From positions 1 through 25,782 of the forward strand of contig CAMCTL010000033.1 in NCBI GenBank assembly GCA_945878515.1: a stretch of DNA of 25,782 nt. The letters run 5' to 3'. Below are positions 13,822 through 24,524 of the stretch, piece after piece (the stretch's first letter is position 1; the number at the start of each line of letters is the position of its first letter). Below the pieces are notes generated by a model. It was not told where the DNA came from and searched no databases. It worked only from the letters and a program-made list of their open reading frames with translations. The DNA comes from Flavobacterium psychrophilum (lineage in GTDB: Bacteria; Bacteroidota; Bacteroidia; Flavobacteriales; Flavobacteriaceae). Position numbers and translations under genes: made by a program.

Positions 13822-16800
13822 ATGAAAAAAATTATTTTTTTAATGCTATGTACAGCATTAAGTTGGCAGCAGGCGGTTGCACAACAATTCACGGATGGTA
13901 CTTTATGGTACAATGTTTTTTCGGGAACTACCACTGTAGAAGTTACCGGTAAAAACAATACGGCAACAGCCAATGCTATTACAATACCAGAACAGGTCTC
14001 CTACGAAGGTGTTGACTATACTGTAGCTAGCATTGCTAATCGTGCCTTTCAAATAAACAATAGTTTAACATCGGTAACCATTCCAAACTCGGTGACTAGA
14101 ATTGGTGATGGTGCTTTTTTATATTGTCAAAGTTTAAAATCAGTTGTTTTGCCAAACGCACTTTATAGCATTGGTCGAGAAACTTTTTATGGTTGTAGCG
14201 CATTAACTGCTATTGATATACCCAACTCGGTAACCAGCATTGGCACTGGGGCTTTTGGTGGTTGTAATGGTTTAACATCTGTAACTATTCCTGAAGGTGT
14301 ATTGGTTATTGGTACTGATGCTTTTAATTCTTGCAACGGTTTAAAATCGGTTACAATCCCCAGCTCAATATTTTATATTCAAGAACGTGCTTTTTTCAGT
14401 TGTACAAGCTTAACTTCGGTAGTATGCAATATAGTAGACCCTTTAGCAATCAATACGGATACATTTCAATATAGTAACCAAAGCATTTGTAGTTTGACCG
14501 TGCCTGCTAGTAGTGTGGCTGCATATCAAGCCAAAGCGGTATGGCAGAATTTTAATGCAATTTTGTGCGACAATCAAGCTATTAATACAACAGCCGCATC
14601 AACTTGTGGTAGTTATACTTGGGCATTCAACAATCAAACGTATACTAAATCTGGGGTTTATTATGGCGGTTTGCCTGGAGATTGTTTGACTGAGAAATTA
14701 GATTTAACGGTTACAACGACATTTAGTAATAATGGTATTAACTATGTGTTTACTTCACCAAATACCGTTGCAGTAGGCAATAATCGAGTTGCAAGCGGAA
14801 GTATTACTATTCCAGCTTCTGTAACTAATTCTTGTGGTACTTATCCGGTAACCAGTATTTCAGATCAAGCTTTTATCAACTGTTCAGGCATCACTTCTGT
14901 TGTTATACCAAACTCAGTAACGCAAATTGGTGCTTTTGCTTTTTACGATTGTACAAGTTTAACATCGGTAAATTTACCAATCTCTGTAGCTACAATTGGC
15001 GATATCGCATTTGGCAACTGCACTAGTTTAAGATTTGTTGTAGCAAATTGGACATTACCAATTGGTATCGATAGAAATGTTTTTGAGGGAGCAAATCTAG
15101 CTAACATTGCTTTAAACGTTCCCGTAGGAACAGAAGCAGCTTATGATGATGCTGCAATCTGGACAGATTTTAACCTCAATGGTCAGGAAATCATAGCGGG
15201 ACAAACAATTGTTGCAAACGGTATTAACTATATTGTTACCAAAACAACTGCACCTTACGAAGCAGCGGTTGGAAGCAATACCGCGTTTGTTGGAGTACCA
15301 AACCTACTTACTGAGGTTGAACTTAATGGTAATTCATTTGCAGTAACCAGTATTGCCGATCAAGCATTTTATGGAAGTCAAAGTATAACTGGGGTTGAAA
15401 TACCAAACTCCGTAACTAGAATTGGTTCTGAGGCATTTCTTAGTTGTGATAATTTAACATCGGTAACTATTGGCAATTCGGTAACAAGTATTGGTCGAAG
15501 TGCATTTACATATTGTACAGGTTTAACTTCAATTACGCTTCCAACCTCGCTAACAACTATTGATGAGGGTGCATTTACCAATTGTTCTGCTTTAACTTCG
15601 ATTACGCTTCCAGACTCGGTAACAACTTTTGGTTATGGTGTGTTTCAGCAATGCACCGGTTTAACTTCGGTTACAATTCCCAACTCGATTACAAGTATCC
15701 AAGGAACATTTTATGGTTGTACTGGCTTAACTTCGATTATTATCCCCGATTCAATAACAAATATTGGTGATTATACCTTTGAAGGTTGTACGGGTTTAAC
15801 TTCGGTTGAAATACCAAACTCGGTAACAAGCATCGGAAATGGAGCATTTTCAGGTTGTTCTAGTTTATTGTCAATTAGTATTGGAAATTCGGTAACAAGC
15901 ATTGGCAATGGTGCATTTTCTCGCTGTAGTAGTTTAGCTTCGTTTACTATTCCAAACGCACTAACAAGTATTGCCAATAGTACATTTTCTGGTTGTAGTA
16001 GCCTAACTTCGATTACGATTCCTAACACAGTAACCAGTATTGAAGGCGACGCATTTGCTAGTTGTAGTGCTTTAACTTCGGTAACTATTCCAAGCTCGGT
16101 AACCAGTATTGGTGGCAGCGCGTTTTACAGATGTTCTGGTTTAACTACAGTAACCATCCCAAATTCGGTAACCAGTATTGAAGGTAACGCTTTTTGGGGT
16201 TGTCAAGCCTTAAAATCTGTAACTGTTAACTGGACAACACCACTAGATATTGATTCTACAGTTTTTGCAGACATATACACTAAAAATGTTAGTTTGTTTG
16301 TACCAGCCGGGACCGAAGTAGTGTATGGTCAAACCGGATACTGGCAATATTTCAACATTAATGGACGGGAAGTTGTAACAGGGCAAACATTTACAGTAAA
16401 TGGTTTCAATTATTCTGTTAACAAAGGAACATTACCTTATGAAGTGGCACTACTCGGAAGCACAACTACTATTACAGGAGCGCTAACAATACCAAAAACG
16501 GTTACACATAATGGCAATTCCTTTGCGGTTACGGTTATTGGAGCTGCCGCATTTTACGGTCATGAAAGTTTAACATCGGTTACAATACCGAACTCAATAT
16601 ATAGAATACATGAAGAGGCATTTGCTGGATGCTTCAATTTGACGGAAATCACAGTAAATTGGACAACTCCTATTCAGCTTGGTGGAAAATCTGGTTATCC
16701 TTTTGAAGAAAAAATGGTGCCCAGCATTACATTAAACGTGCCAGCAGGAACAAAAGCTACTTATCAAAAGTCGGATTGGTATGGGTTTAATATCCTAGAA

Positions 16801-18939
16801 GCTGCAAGTTATGTATTCAATTATTGTAGAAACGCAGTTGCAACACCTTTAGTAGCTCCTTTTGCAGCAGGAAGCACTGTAAAATGGTACACCGTTGCCA
16901 CAGGCGGTCGTGCATTGACCACAATTCCAACGCCGCTTACCACTACAGTTGGAACAAAATTATTTTATGTTTCGCAGGTTGTTGGTGGTGTAGAAAGTGC
17001 TAGAGAAACCATTACTGTAAATACAATAGCGTTGCCAGCAACACCGGCTACCATTACTGGTACTACCGCGCAAGCTGTTCTAGTAGGAACAAGCAACACC
17101 GCAACTTATGCTACAGCAACAGTTGCAGGTGCTACTTCTTATGTATGGACTGCTCCAACTGGTGTAAACATCGTTGATGGTCAAGGTACAAATGAAATCA
17201 CTGTAAACTTTGCTGATGTGCCTACTGGAGCTGGTGCAATAGGCAATTTATCAGTAATAGCTGTTAATAGTAATGATTGTAGGAGTTCGGAAAGAAACTT
17301 AGCATTGACAAAAGCTTTGCCTGATGCTCCTGATGCCATCAAAATGACCGATGATGCGTTGCCAATTCCTGTTTCGGGCGTAGCAACTGCTGTTACTAGT
17401 TTTGCTAAATATATGGGTACAGAAACGGTCTTAACTCTTACTGCTACACCAGTTGCTACAGCTAGTTCCTATAAATGGGAATTGCCTGAAGGAGTAAGGC
17501 TACTATCTGATGGTACTAGCAATGTAATCACCGTTAATTTCGCAGGTGTTGCTAGTAATAATACTTATAAATATACAACAACAGGGGTTTTAACCCACGT
17601 TTTGCGTATTGGTGTAAAAGCTATAAATGGTGCTGGATCATCTGTAACTTCTAACAATACTGCTATTGAACCAACAACTACTTCTACAGCAAGATTGTTG
17701 ACTTTAAATGCCGTTTTGCCAACCGCACCGCCTGCTATTAAGATGACCGATGCTGCGGCATTAGACCCAGACAAGACCGTAACGGTTAATAGTAATTTTA
17801 TAGGAACAACTAAAGAACTAACTTTAACGGCTACCCCATCTGCTGCTGCTAGTTCGTATACTTGGGAATTACCAGCGGGTGTAAATCAAAGGTCTGGTGG
17901 TAATTCGAATGTAATAACCGTTGATTTTGCTGGAGTTGGTTCTGGTATTACAACATTGTACATAGGTGTTAAATCGGTGAACGGTATTGGTACATCTGTA
18001 ACCACAAACGTAGCTCCAAATGCGGCTTCAACCGCTAAATTATTGAAGTTGACAGCTACTATTCCTGGCGCAGTAACAGCAGTATCTGGCCAAATAACTA
18101 ACCTTTGTGGTAATAGTTCTTATAATTATACCATAACCCCTTCTTCGCTTGCTACTTCCTACTTAATTACTGCTCCAGCAGGGTCGGTGGTACAATCAGC
18201 AAGCAATATGTCTAATACTAACCATACATTATCAACTTCCGATGTATCGTTTATGGTGACTTATCCAAATGGGTTTCTTGCCACTAAAGCTGCACCCAAA
18301 TCGATTGTTGTTACTGCTGTAAATGGTGTTGGGTCAAGTCTTGCAAATAGAACTTTAGCTTTATCTACCTTCGTACCTGCTATTGGAACGCCAATAGGAG
18401 GAACGACTTTCCAAAGAGCCAGCAATCAAGTTTTTAGTGTTCCTGCTATTGAAGGAGTAACAACTTATACTTGGACTGTGACAGATGGAGCTGTAATTAC
18501 CGCTGGTCAAGGAACAAACTCAATAACGGTTAATTTTTCTGCCGTTCCCGTTGCTAAAACAACAAACAAATTGACAGTTATTGCTACTAATGCTTGCGGA
18601 ATTTCTAGTGGTGTTAGAGTAATAACTTTAAGGAGCGTTGTCTCATCGGCTCGAAATGCTGCACCAACTACTTTGGCTATAAGTACTACCGAGGTTTATC
18701 CTAACCCAGTGTCAAGCAATTTCAATATTGATGTAACGGCATCTACAGCAGGTACTTTAACAATTGCCACCTATTCTTTGGATGGTATATTGGTATCAAG
18801 CATTAAAACAGTTGCATTACAAGCAGGAACAAACACCATCACTGAAAATGTTGCTGGTTTAAAAACTGGGGTTTATATCCTTCAATTAGTAAACACTTCA
18901 TACAATGAAGTAATTACTAAAAAATTAATTAAAGAATAA
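13822..18939 (+). CDS. Giant BspA-like LRR surface protein 1 with T9SS sorting domain
   Basis: A 1705-residue secreted protein. I chose the ATG at 13822 because identity with the downstream paralog begins exactly there (21 bases shared); an in-frame ATG at 13807 would add five residues. Signal peptide 1-21. BspA-type LRR_5 repeats of 23 residues (like TIPNSVTSIGNGAFSGCSSL) come in four blocks: about 70-200, 340-410, 506-800 (13 units) and 903-947. Blocks are joined by a recurring linker (VPAGTE..Y....W..F, then GQTF.VNG.NY). An STCGSYTW module sits near 255. An Ig-like module (about 996-1070) and about five PKD/Ig-like modules (1073-1600, for example SYTWELPAGV) follow. The last 80 residues are a type A sorting domain (VYPNPVSSNFNIDV...GVYILQL). 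BspA proteins act in adhesion in oral Bacteroidota; the role here is unknown. Confidence 0.92.
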   Translation: MKKIIFLMLCTALSWQQAVAQQFTDGTLWYNVFSGTTTVEVTGKNNTATANAITIPEQVSYEGVDYTVASIANRAFQINNSLTSVTIPNSVTRIGDGAFLYCQSLKSVVLPNALYSIGRETFYGCSALTAIDIPNSVTSIGTGAFGGCNGLTSVTIPEGVLVIGTDAFNSCNGLKSVTIPSSIFYIQERAFFSCTSLTSVVCNIVDPLAINTDTFQYSNQSICSLTVPASSVAAYQAKAVWQNFNAILCDNQAINTTAASTCGSYTWAFNNQTYTKSGVYYGGLPGDCLTEKLDLTVTTTFSNNGINYVFTSPNTVAVGNNRVASGSITIPASVTNSCGTYPVTSISDQAFINCSGITSVVIPNSVTQIGAFAFYDCTSLTSVNLPISVATIGDIAFGNCTSLRFVVANWTLPIGIDRNVFEGANLANIALNVPVGTEAAYDDAAIWTDFNLNGQEIIAGQTIVANGINYIVTKTTAPYEAAVGSNTAFVGVPNLLTEVELNGNSFAVTSIADQAFYGSQSITGVEIPNSVTRIGSEAFLSCDNLTSVTIGNSVTSIGRSAFTYCTGLTSITLPTSLTTIDEGAFTNCSALTSITLPDSVTTFGYGVFQQCTGLTSVTIPNSITSIQGTFYGCTGLTSIIIPDSITNIGDYTFEGCTGLTSVEIPNSVTSIGNGAFSGCSSLLSISIGNSVTSIGNGAFSRCSSLASFTIPNALTSIANSTFSGCSSLTSITIPNTVTSIEGDAFASCSALTSVTIPSSVTSIGGSAFYRCSGLTTVTIPNSVTSIEGNAFWGCQALKSVTVNWTTPLDIDSTVFADIYTKNVSLFVPAGTEVVYGQTGYWQYFNINGREVVTGQTFTVNGFNYSVNKGTLPYEVALLGSTTTITGALTIPKTVTHNGNSFAVTVIGAAAFYGHESLTSVTIPNSIYRIHEEAFAGCFNLTEITVNWTTPIQLGGKSGYPFEEKMVPSITLNVPAGTKATYQKSDWYGFNILEAASYVFNYCRNAVATPLVAPFAAGSTVKWYTVATGGRALTTIPTPLTTTVGTKLFYVSQVVGGVESARETITVNTIALPATPATITGTTAQAVLVGTSNTATYATATVAGATSYVWTAPTGVNIVDGQGTNEITVNFADVPTGAGAIGNLSVIAVNSNDCRSSERNLALTKALPDAPDAIKMTDDALPIPVSGVATAVTSFAKYMGTETVLTLTATPVATASSYKWELPEGVRLLSDGTSNVITVNFAGVASNNTYKYTTTGVLTHVLRIGVKAINGAGSSVTSNNTAIEPTTTSTARLLTLNAVLPTAPPAIKMTDAAALDPDKTVTVNSNFIGTTKELTLTATPSAAASSYTWELPAGVNQRSGGNSNVITVDFAGVGSGITTLYIGVKSVNGIGTSVTTNVAPNAASTAKLLKLTATIPGAVTAVSGQITNLCGNSSYNYTITPSSLATSYLITAPAGSVVQSASNMSNTNHTLSTSDVSFMVTYPNGFLATKAAPKSIVVTAVNGVGSSLANRTLALSTFVPAIGTPIGGTTFQRASNQVFSVPAIEGVTTYTWTVTDGAVITAGQGTNSITVNFSAVPVAKTTNKLTVIATNACGISSGVRVITLRSVVSSARNAAPTTLAISTTEVYPNPVSSNFNIDVTASTAGTLTIATYSLDGILVSSIKTVALQAGTNTITENVAGLKTGVYILQLVNTSYNEVITKKLIKE
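15340..16220 (+). repeat. Longest LRR_5 block: 13 tandem 69-bp units
   Basis: Each unit encodes 23 residues of the form (S/T)I-P-(N/S)-S-(V/I)-T-S-I-G-x-x-A-F-x-x-C-x-x-L-T. Runs such as CCAAACTCGGTAACAAG recur with few changes, so unit number may vary between strains. One unit (around 15690) is two residues shorter. Confidence 0.85.
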
Positions 18940-18947
18940 TAGTAAAC

Positions 18948-18990
18948 AACCCTGTCAGACTTGATAACATAAGAACTGACAGGGTTTTTA
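18948..18990 (+). terminator. Terminator after LRR gene 1
   Basis: AACCCTGTCAG (18948-18958) pairs perfectly over 11 bp with CTGACAGGGTT (18976-18986), then a T run. This suggests LRR gene 2 has its own promoter or depends on read-through. Confidence 0.85.
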
Positions 18991-19142
18991 TTTTAAAAAA
19001 CCAATACCTTACCAACTACAGACTCTTATTTTTCTCCCAAAAAGAACAATTCAATTTTTAAGCATTATATAAAAGTGGAGTTCAGCGACCACAAAAAAAA
19101 ACGGGGCAAAACTGCATAATGCCTAAGGCAGTACATTCAATT

Positions 19143-22100
19143 ATGAAAAAAATTATTTTTTTAGTGTTGTTTACCCTAGTTGGCTGGCAACATGCAATTG
19201 CGCAAAGTTTCGTAAGTGGCGGTCTTAGATACACTGTCACCTCATCAACCACAGTAACAAATTATGGCTTAAGCCAGGCATTAATAGGAAATTTGACTAT
19301 ACCTGCACAAGTTACCTACAATAGTGCGGTGTATTCGGTAACGAGTATCGTTGCTAATGCATACTCTGGTAGTAGTGCTATTGGTATAACATCTATTTCG
19401 ATACCCAACTCAGTAACAAGTATTGGCGATACTGCGTTTGTCAATTGCATTGGTTTAACTGTTGTCACTTTAAATAATACCACTCCTATTAGCATAAATG
19501 CTACTGTTTTTAATAATTCAAATCTTTCGGATCTTTCTTTAAATGTACCTGCTGGAACGGAATCACTCTATAAGGCTGCCCTTGTTTGGAAAGATTTTTA
19601 TTCTATTTCTGAGACTGGTACAGGGACGGTAGAAGCTGGGCAAACATTTGCCGTTGATGACATCAACTATGTGGTTCGAAAAGCAAGTTTGCCTTATGAA
19701 GTAGCAGTCGCAAATACTAAAACTATTGTAGGAGCAGCTACAATACCAAGTACCGTTTCAAATGGTGGTAATTCTTTTGCCGTAACCAGTATTGGCAATT
19801 CTGGATTTAAAGATTGCGCAGGATTAACATCGATTAACCTTCCCAACTCTATAACAAGTATTGGTTCCGGTGCATTTTATAACTGTAAAGTTTTAACATC
19901 GGTACCTATTCCAAACTCAGTAACTAGTATTGGTCAAAGAGCGTTTCTAAATTGTACAGGTTTAACATCCATTACTATTCCAGACACAGTAACTAGCATT
20001 GGTGATTCTGCCTTTTCCAGTTGTGGCTTAACGTCGGTTGTTATACCTAGCTCGATAACTAATATTAGTAACAGTGCTTTTTTCTCTTGTAGGGGATTAA
20101 CATCGGTAAGTATTCCAAACACGATAACTAGTATTGGTGATTATGCCTTCTCCAGTTGTGTTTTAACTTCGGTCTCTATTCCTAGCTCGGTAACTAGAAT
20201 TGGTAATTCTGCATTTCAAGGTTGCAACAATTTAAGATCGGTAATCTGTAATATTGTAACGCCTTTATCAATTAATCCTTCCACTTTTCTAGGGGTACCC
20301 CTCAGAACATGTAGTTTAATTGTACCCGCTGAAAGTGTTGCTGCATATCGAGCAGCTAATTTTTGGAAGAATTTTTCACCGATTATTTGCCCAAATCCAA
20401 GTACAACGGTAACAACATTCGCACAAATAGCTCCAATTTGCGAAGGTAATGTGGATACTGTTTTGCCTACAACTTCTCTGGAAGGGGTTACAGGTACATG
20501 GTGGCCGGCGCTTGATAGTAATTATACACAAAACTATACTTTTACTCCTACTGGCGAACTATGTGCATCTTCGTTAATGACAATTACGGTTGTTAAGTTG
20601 GAGACTGGACAATTCGAGCAATATGATCCTATTTGTGCAGGTACAACGCTAGAGTTGCCAACAACTTCCCTAACGGGGATTACGGGAACTTGGTCGCCTG
20701 CGTTCAACAACTTAGCAACAACAAAATATGCTTTCACTCCTGATGGTGCACAATGTCCCAATAATTATGTTACCATAGTAGTTAATCCACCAGTTACACC
20801 AACATTCACACAAGTAAATCCTATTTGCATAGGGGAAACTCTTCCGAATTTGCCAACAACTTCGAAAGAAGGGATTACAGGGACTTGGTTTCCAGCCTTG
20901 AATAATGCGGAAACAACTACTTATACTTTTACGCCTGATGCTGGACAATGTGCTACGGCTGCAACGTTAGAAATTGTTGTAAATGCAAAGTCAATTCCAA
21001 GGGGTGCCGTAAGTGTTTTGATTACTGGTTCTTGTATTGACGCGAGCGGTATATTTACTTTAAATGGTACCGCAAATGGTAAAAATAGGTATGTTCAATC
21101 TAACTCTGGAGCTTATAATATTCTCTTTGATGGTACAAGATGGGTGATGACGGATTCTTCTCTTTTTAGCGTACTTTTTATGAATGATAATATACCATAT
21201 GATAATTCACTGCCCTTAAATGGTTGGTTTCCGGAGTTTAGTAGTTATAACTGTAGCAATGGTGATGGTTCTATGACAATTACTGCTCCAAGAAATATTA
21301 GTGTTAATGGTTTTACCTACGAAGGTGTCTCTCAAAACACGGTTTCTTTGGTCGGTGCTCCATATACGGTGGGTCATCTGGCTATTCCAGCATCAGTAAC
21401 GACCGCTTGTGGTACCTATGCGGTAACTAGTATAGGTGCCGGTGTTTTTTCCGATTTTAATGAAATGACATCCGTTACAATTCCAAACTCAGTAACTAGC
21501 ATTGGGGCAGGTGCTTTTGAATATTGTACTGGTTTAACATCTTTAAATATCCCTGACTCAGTAGTGCGCATCGGTGAATTTTCTTTTACCGGTTGTGAAA
21601 GATTAACCTCACTTACTATTCCAAATTCGGTCACTATCATTGCGGCAGCTGCTTTTGAAGTTTGTTACGGTTTAAAATCTTTAAATATCCCCAACTCAGT
21701 CGTGAGCATTGGTGAAGCTGCTTTTGCTGGTTGTAATGGTCTAACCACGCTTACTATTCCGAATTCAGTAACAAGCATTGGTAATCGTGCTTTTTGGGAG
21801 TGTACTAGTTTAACATCGGTAATATGCAATCTTACTGATCCATTAGGAATAAATGCAAATGTTTTTGAAGATGTAAACCAAGGCGACTGCAGTTTATTTG
21901 TTCCCACTGCAAGTGTAGGGGCTTATCAGGCAGCGGACGTTTGGAAGGATTTCTACCCTATTGTTTGCATTCCAAGAGAGAATACTACAACCATATCGGC
22001 TTGCGGCAGTTACACTTGGACACACAACAATCAAACCTATACTAGCACTGGTGTTTACACTGATACAACCACAAATTGTGTAACAGAAATATTAGATGTA

Positions 22101-24488
22101 ACCATTACAACGAGACAAACCCCAACATTCACGCAAGTCAATTCTATTTGCTTCGGGGAAACGCTTGATGCTTTGCCAACAACTTCCAACGATGAAATTA
22201 CTGGAACTTGGTCGCCAGCCTTGAATAATGAGGAAACAACTACTTATACTTTTACGCCTGATGCTGGACAATGTGCAACAACCGCTTCAATGACGATAAC
22301 GGTTAATCCAAGTGTTACGCCTACATTCACGGCTGTTGCTACAATATGTTCAGGCGAAACGCTTACAGATTTGCCAACAACTTCTTTAGAAGAGATTACA
22401 GGGACATGGTCACCATCGTTAGACAATACAAAAACGACCGCATATACTTTTACGCCTGATGCTGGTCAATGTGCAGCAAATGCTTCAATGACAATAGCGG
22501 TAACTACTACACCAGCACCAACGGGTTTAAGCAATCAGGTCTTTTCTGGTGTAGCAACTTTAGCAGATTTATCGGTTGATGGTATCGCAATACAATGGTA
22601 TGACGGAGCCTCTGGAGGAAGTGCTTTAGCTGTTTCAACAGCATTGGTTGATGGAACAACTTACTACGCTTCGCAAACTGTAAACAGTTGCGAGAGTGCT
22701 AGAATCGCAGTGACAGCAAAAGCAGATGAAATACCAAGTACCATGAGTTTTTGTAGTGGAGCCAAAGTATCTGCCGCAGTAGGCACTAGCACACTAAAAT
22801 TCTATTCGGCTCTAACAGGAGGTGTGGCCTTAGCAGCTACTACCAACCTAGCCACTAGAACCTATTATGCTACAATTACTATAAACGGAATAGAAAGTAC
22901 GCCAAGACTAGCTGTTGCTGTAACTATAAATACGCGGCCAGGTACTATATCGACGCTGACCGCATCGGATACTGTTTTGTGTAAATACATAGGCACCACA
23001 AACACTGTTACTTATACTGCAACACCTGGTGCAAGTTCTTATAGTTGGACCGTACCAGCGGGCGTTACCATTATTGGAGTTGACGATACCAATGTTCTAA
23101 CAGTAGATTTTCATGCTGCAACTCCTTCGGTTGCTGGCAATATAGGAAGCATAGGCGTTAAGGCGGTGAATGATTCAGATTGCGAATCAGCAACTGCAAA
23201 AACAATTGCGCTTTCCACTAAGCTACCTGCTGCACCATCAAAGGCGACATTGAGCTACAATGGTGTTGCACAAACTAGAGTGGGTCATTTTGTTGGTGAC
23301 GCAACCAAAACATTGGTTTTAGAAGCCACCGATATCAGCAACACCGCCACAAAATATACTTGGGAATTACCTGCAGGAGTTGGGGTTGTAAGTGGCGATC
23401 CTGCTACTGATAAAATAATTACAATTCATTTGGGCGGGGTTGTTGCTGGAAATACCGATCTTGTTTTCAGAGCTTATTCTGTTGCGGGTTGTGGTACTTC
23501 GCTGGCTAGATCATTGGTAGTAAAAAGAACAGCACCAGCTGCCCCAACAACACTAGCACTTACTAATGATGCTATCGCGCCGACTACTAAAATAACAATT
23601 GTGTCTGCTTATACGGGCAAACTCAACGCAACAGCCTTGACATTAACGGCAACGCCAAGTGCTACATCTGGCGCAACCGCAACTTCATATAAATGGGTTT
23701 TGCCTTCTGGAATTGGTATTGTTGATGCTAGTGCAGCTTTTGTTTCTGAAAATTCTGGATTTACAACCTACACCAGCACTTCTAACGCAATAAAAATTAA
23801 CTTATCGGCTGTTGGTGCTGCCACTTCATGGTTATTGAAAGTGTATGGAGTGAACGGCAATGGCGAATCGCTACTTTCTAAAGATTTAACTTTGAAAAGT
23901 GCCATTCCAGCAAAACCAGGAAGACTAACTAATGCATCAGGAAGTACAGCTACTTATCATCCTAGTTGTGCTACCATTACTGTAAAAGTACCTAATGTGT
24001 TTGGTGTAGCTTATACATGGTCTATCAAAAATGGTGCTTTGGCAACAATTCCTTCCACGAATACTGATGGAAACGAAGCTACTATCGACGTTTCAAAATT
24101 GTCAAGCGTCTTGAAATCTTCTTTTAAAATTGGTGTTGTTGCCTCTAATGGTACTGGATCTTCAGAAACAATATATACCATTAATTTGGGTCCTGTCTGT
24201 AGTAGTGTTCTCAAGAAAACGGATGATGACAAAACCGCAAAAGTTACTAACGAGTTCAAGGTTATTGTCTATCCCAACCCGTCTTCAAATGTTTTCACAA
24301 TCAAAATTCAATCTTCAACGAATGCCAATTCCGAACTATTGGTATATGATACTGCTGGACGATTGATGGAACAACTGCAAGTACAAACAAAGGAAATGGA
24401 TTTAGGTTCAAGATATCCAGCTGGAATTTATAATGTAATAGTTAAACAAGGCGAAAATGTCAAAACAGTTCGTGTTCTGAAAAAATAG
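19143..24488 (+). CDS. Giant BspA-like LRR surface protein 2 with T9SS sorting domain
   Basis: A 1781-residue secreted paralog of the preceding gene. The start at 19143 is preferred over the in-frame ATG at 19119 because the signal peptide MKKIIFLVLFTLVGWQHAIA begins there and matches the paralog. LRR_5 blocks lie at about 66-113, 213-366 and 760-896. Five copies of a ~60-residue module (TFTQVNPICIGETL, then GITGTWFPALNN, YTFTPDAGQC) occur at about 423-616 (three) and 993-1122 (two). A ~95-residue cassette at 620-716 (ITGSCIDASGIFTLNGTANG, DGTRWVMTD) and an SACGSYTW module near 950 lie between. Ig-like (1123-1263) and PKD/Ig-like modules (1265-1686) precede a type A sorting domain (VYPNPSSNVFTIKI, AGIYNVIV). 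It is likely surface-exposed and adhesive; the ligand is unknown. Confidence 0.92.
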   Translation: MKKIIFLVLFTLVGWQHAIAQSFVSGGLRYTVTSSTTVTNYGLSQALIGNLTIPAQVTYNSAVYSVTSIVANAYSGSSAIGITSISIPNSVTSIGDTAFVNCIGLTVVTLNNTTPISINATVFNNSNLSDLSLNVPAGTESLYKAALVWKDFYSISETGTGTVEAGQTFAVDDINYVVRKASLPYEVAVANTKTIVGAATIPSTVSNGGNSFAVTSIGNSGFKDCAGLTSINLPNSITSIGSGAFYNCKVLTSVPIPNSVTSIGQRAFLNCTGLTSITIPDTVTSIGDSAFSSCGLTSVVIPSSITNISNSAFFSCRGLTSVSIPNTITSIGDYAFSSCVLTSVSIPSSVTRIGNSAFQGCNNLRSVICNIVTPLSINPSTFLGVPLRTCSLIVPAESVAAYRAANFWKNFSPIICPNPSTTVTTFAQIAPICEGNVDTVLPTTSLEGVTGTWWPALDSNYTQNYTFTPTGELCASSLMTITVVKLETGQFEQYDPICAGTTLELPTTSLTGITGTWSPAFNNLATTKYAFTPDGAQCPNNYVTIVVNPPVTPTFTQVNPICIGETLPNLPTTSKEGITGTWFPALNNAETTTYTFTPDAGQCATAATLEIVVNAKSIPRGAVSVLITGSCIDASGIFTLNGTANGKNRYVQSNSGAYNILFDGTRWVMTDSSLFSVLFMNDNIPYDNSLPLNGWFPEFSSYNCSNGDGSMTITAPRNISVNGFTYEGVSQNTVSLVGAPYTVGHLAIPASVTTACGTYAVTSIGAGVFSDFNEMTSVTIPNSVTSIGAGAFEYCTGLTSLNIPDSVVRIGEFSFTGCERLTSLTIPNSVTIIAAAAFEVCYGLKSLNIPNSVVSIGEAAFAGCNGLTTLTIPNSVTSIGNRAFWECTSLTSVICNLTDPLGINANVFEDVNQGDCSLFVPTASVGAYQAADVWKDFYPIVCIPRENTTTISACGSYTWTHNNQTYTSTGVYTDTTTNCVTEILDVTITTRQTPTFTQVNSICFGETLDALPTTSNDEITGTWSPALNNEETTTYTFTPDAGQCATTASMTITVNPSVTPTFTAVATICSGETLTDLPTTSLEEITGTWSPSLDNTKTTAYTFTPDAGQCAANASMTIAVTTTPAPTGLSNQVFSGVATLADLSVDGIAIQWYDGASGGSALAVSTALVDGTTYYASQTVNSCESARIAVTAKADEIPSTMSFCSGAKVSAAVGTSTLKFYSALTGGVALAATTNLATRTYYATITINGIESTPRLAVAVTINTRPGTISTLTASDTVLCKYIGTTNTVTYTATPGASSYSWTVPAGVTIIGVDDTNVLTVDFHAATPSVAGNIGSIGVKAVNDSDCESATAKTIALSTKLPAAPSKATLSYNGVAQTRVGHFVGDATKTLVLEATDISNTATKYTWELPAGVGVVSGDPATDKIITIHLGGVVAGNTDLVFRAYSVAGCGTSLARSLVVKRTAPAAPTTLALTNDAIAPTTKITIVSAYTGKLNATALTLTATPSATSGATATSYKWVLPSGIGIVDASAAFVSENSGFTTYTSTSNAIKINLSAVGAATSWLLKVYGVNGNGESLLSKDLTLKSAIPAKPGRLTNASGSTATYHPSCATITVKVPNVFGVAYTWSIKNGALATIPSTNTDGNEATIDVSKLSSVLKSSFKIGVVASNGTGSSETIYTINLGPVCSSVLKKTDDDKTAKVTNEFKVIVYPNPSSNVFTIKIQSSTNANSELLVYDTAGRLMEQLQVQTKEMDLGSRYPAGIYNVIVKQGENVKTVRVLKK

Positions 24489-24524
24489 AGAAAGTATTGT
24501 TATAGAATAATTGCATGACTTAAA

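Noticed and set aside
15378..16028. Long antisense open frames inside the LRR blocks (also near 19934-20122 and 21416-21907)
   Set aside because: They arise because the 69-bp repeats keep one antisense frame free of stops. Their predicted peptides are repetitive mirror products with no family match.
19119..19142. Earlier ATG for LRR gene 2
   Set aside because: It adds MPKAVHSI before a good signal peptide, and similarity to the paralog starts only at 19143.
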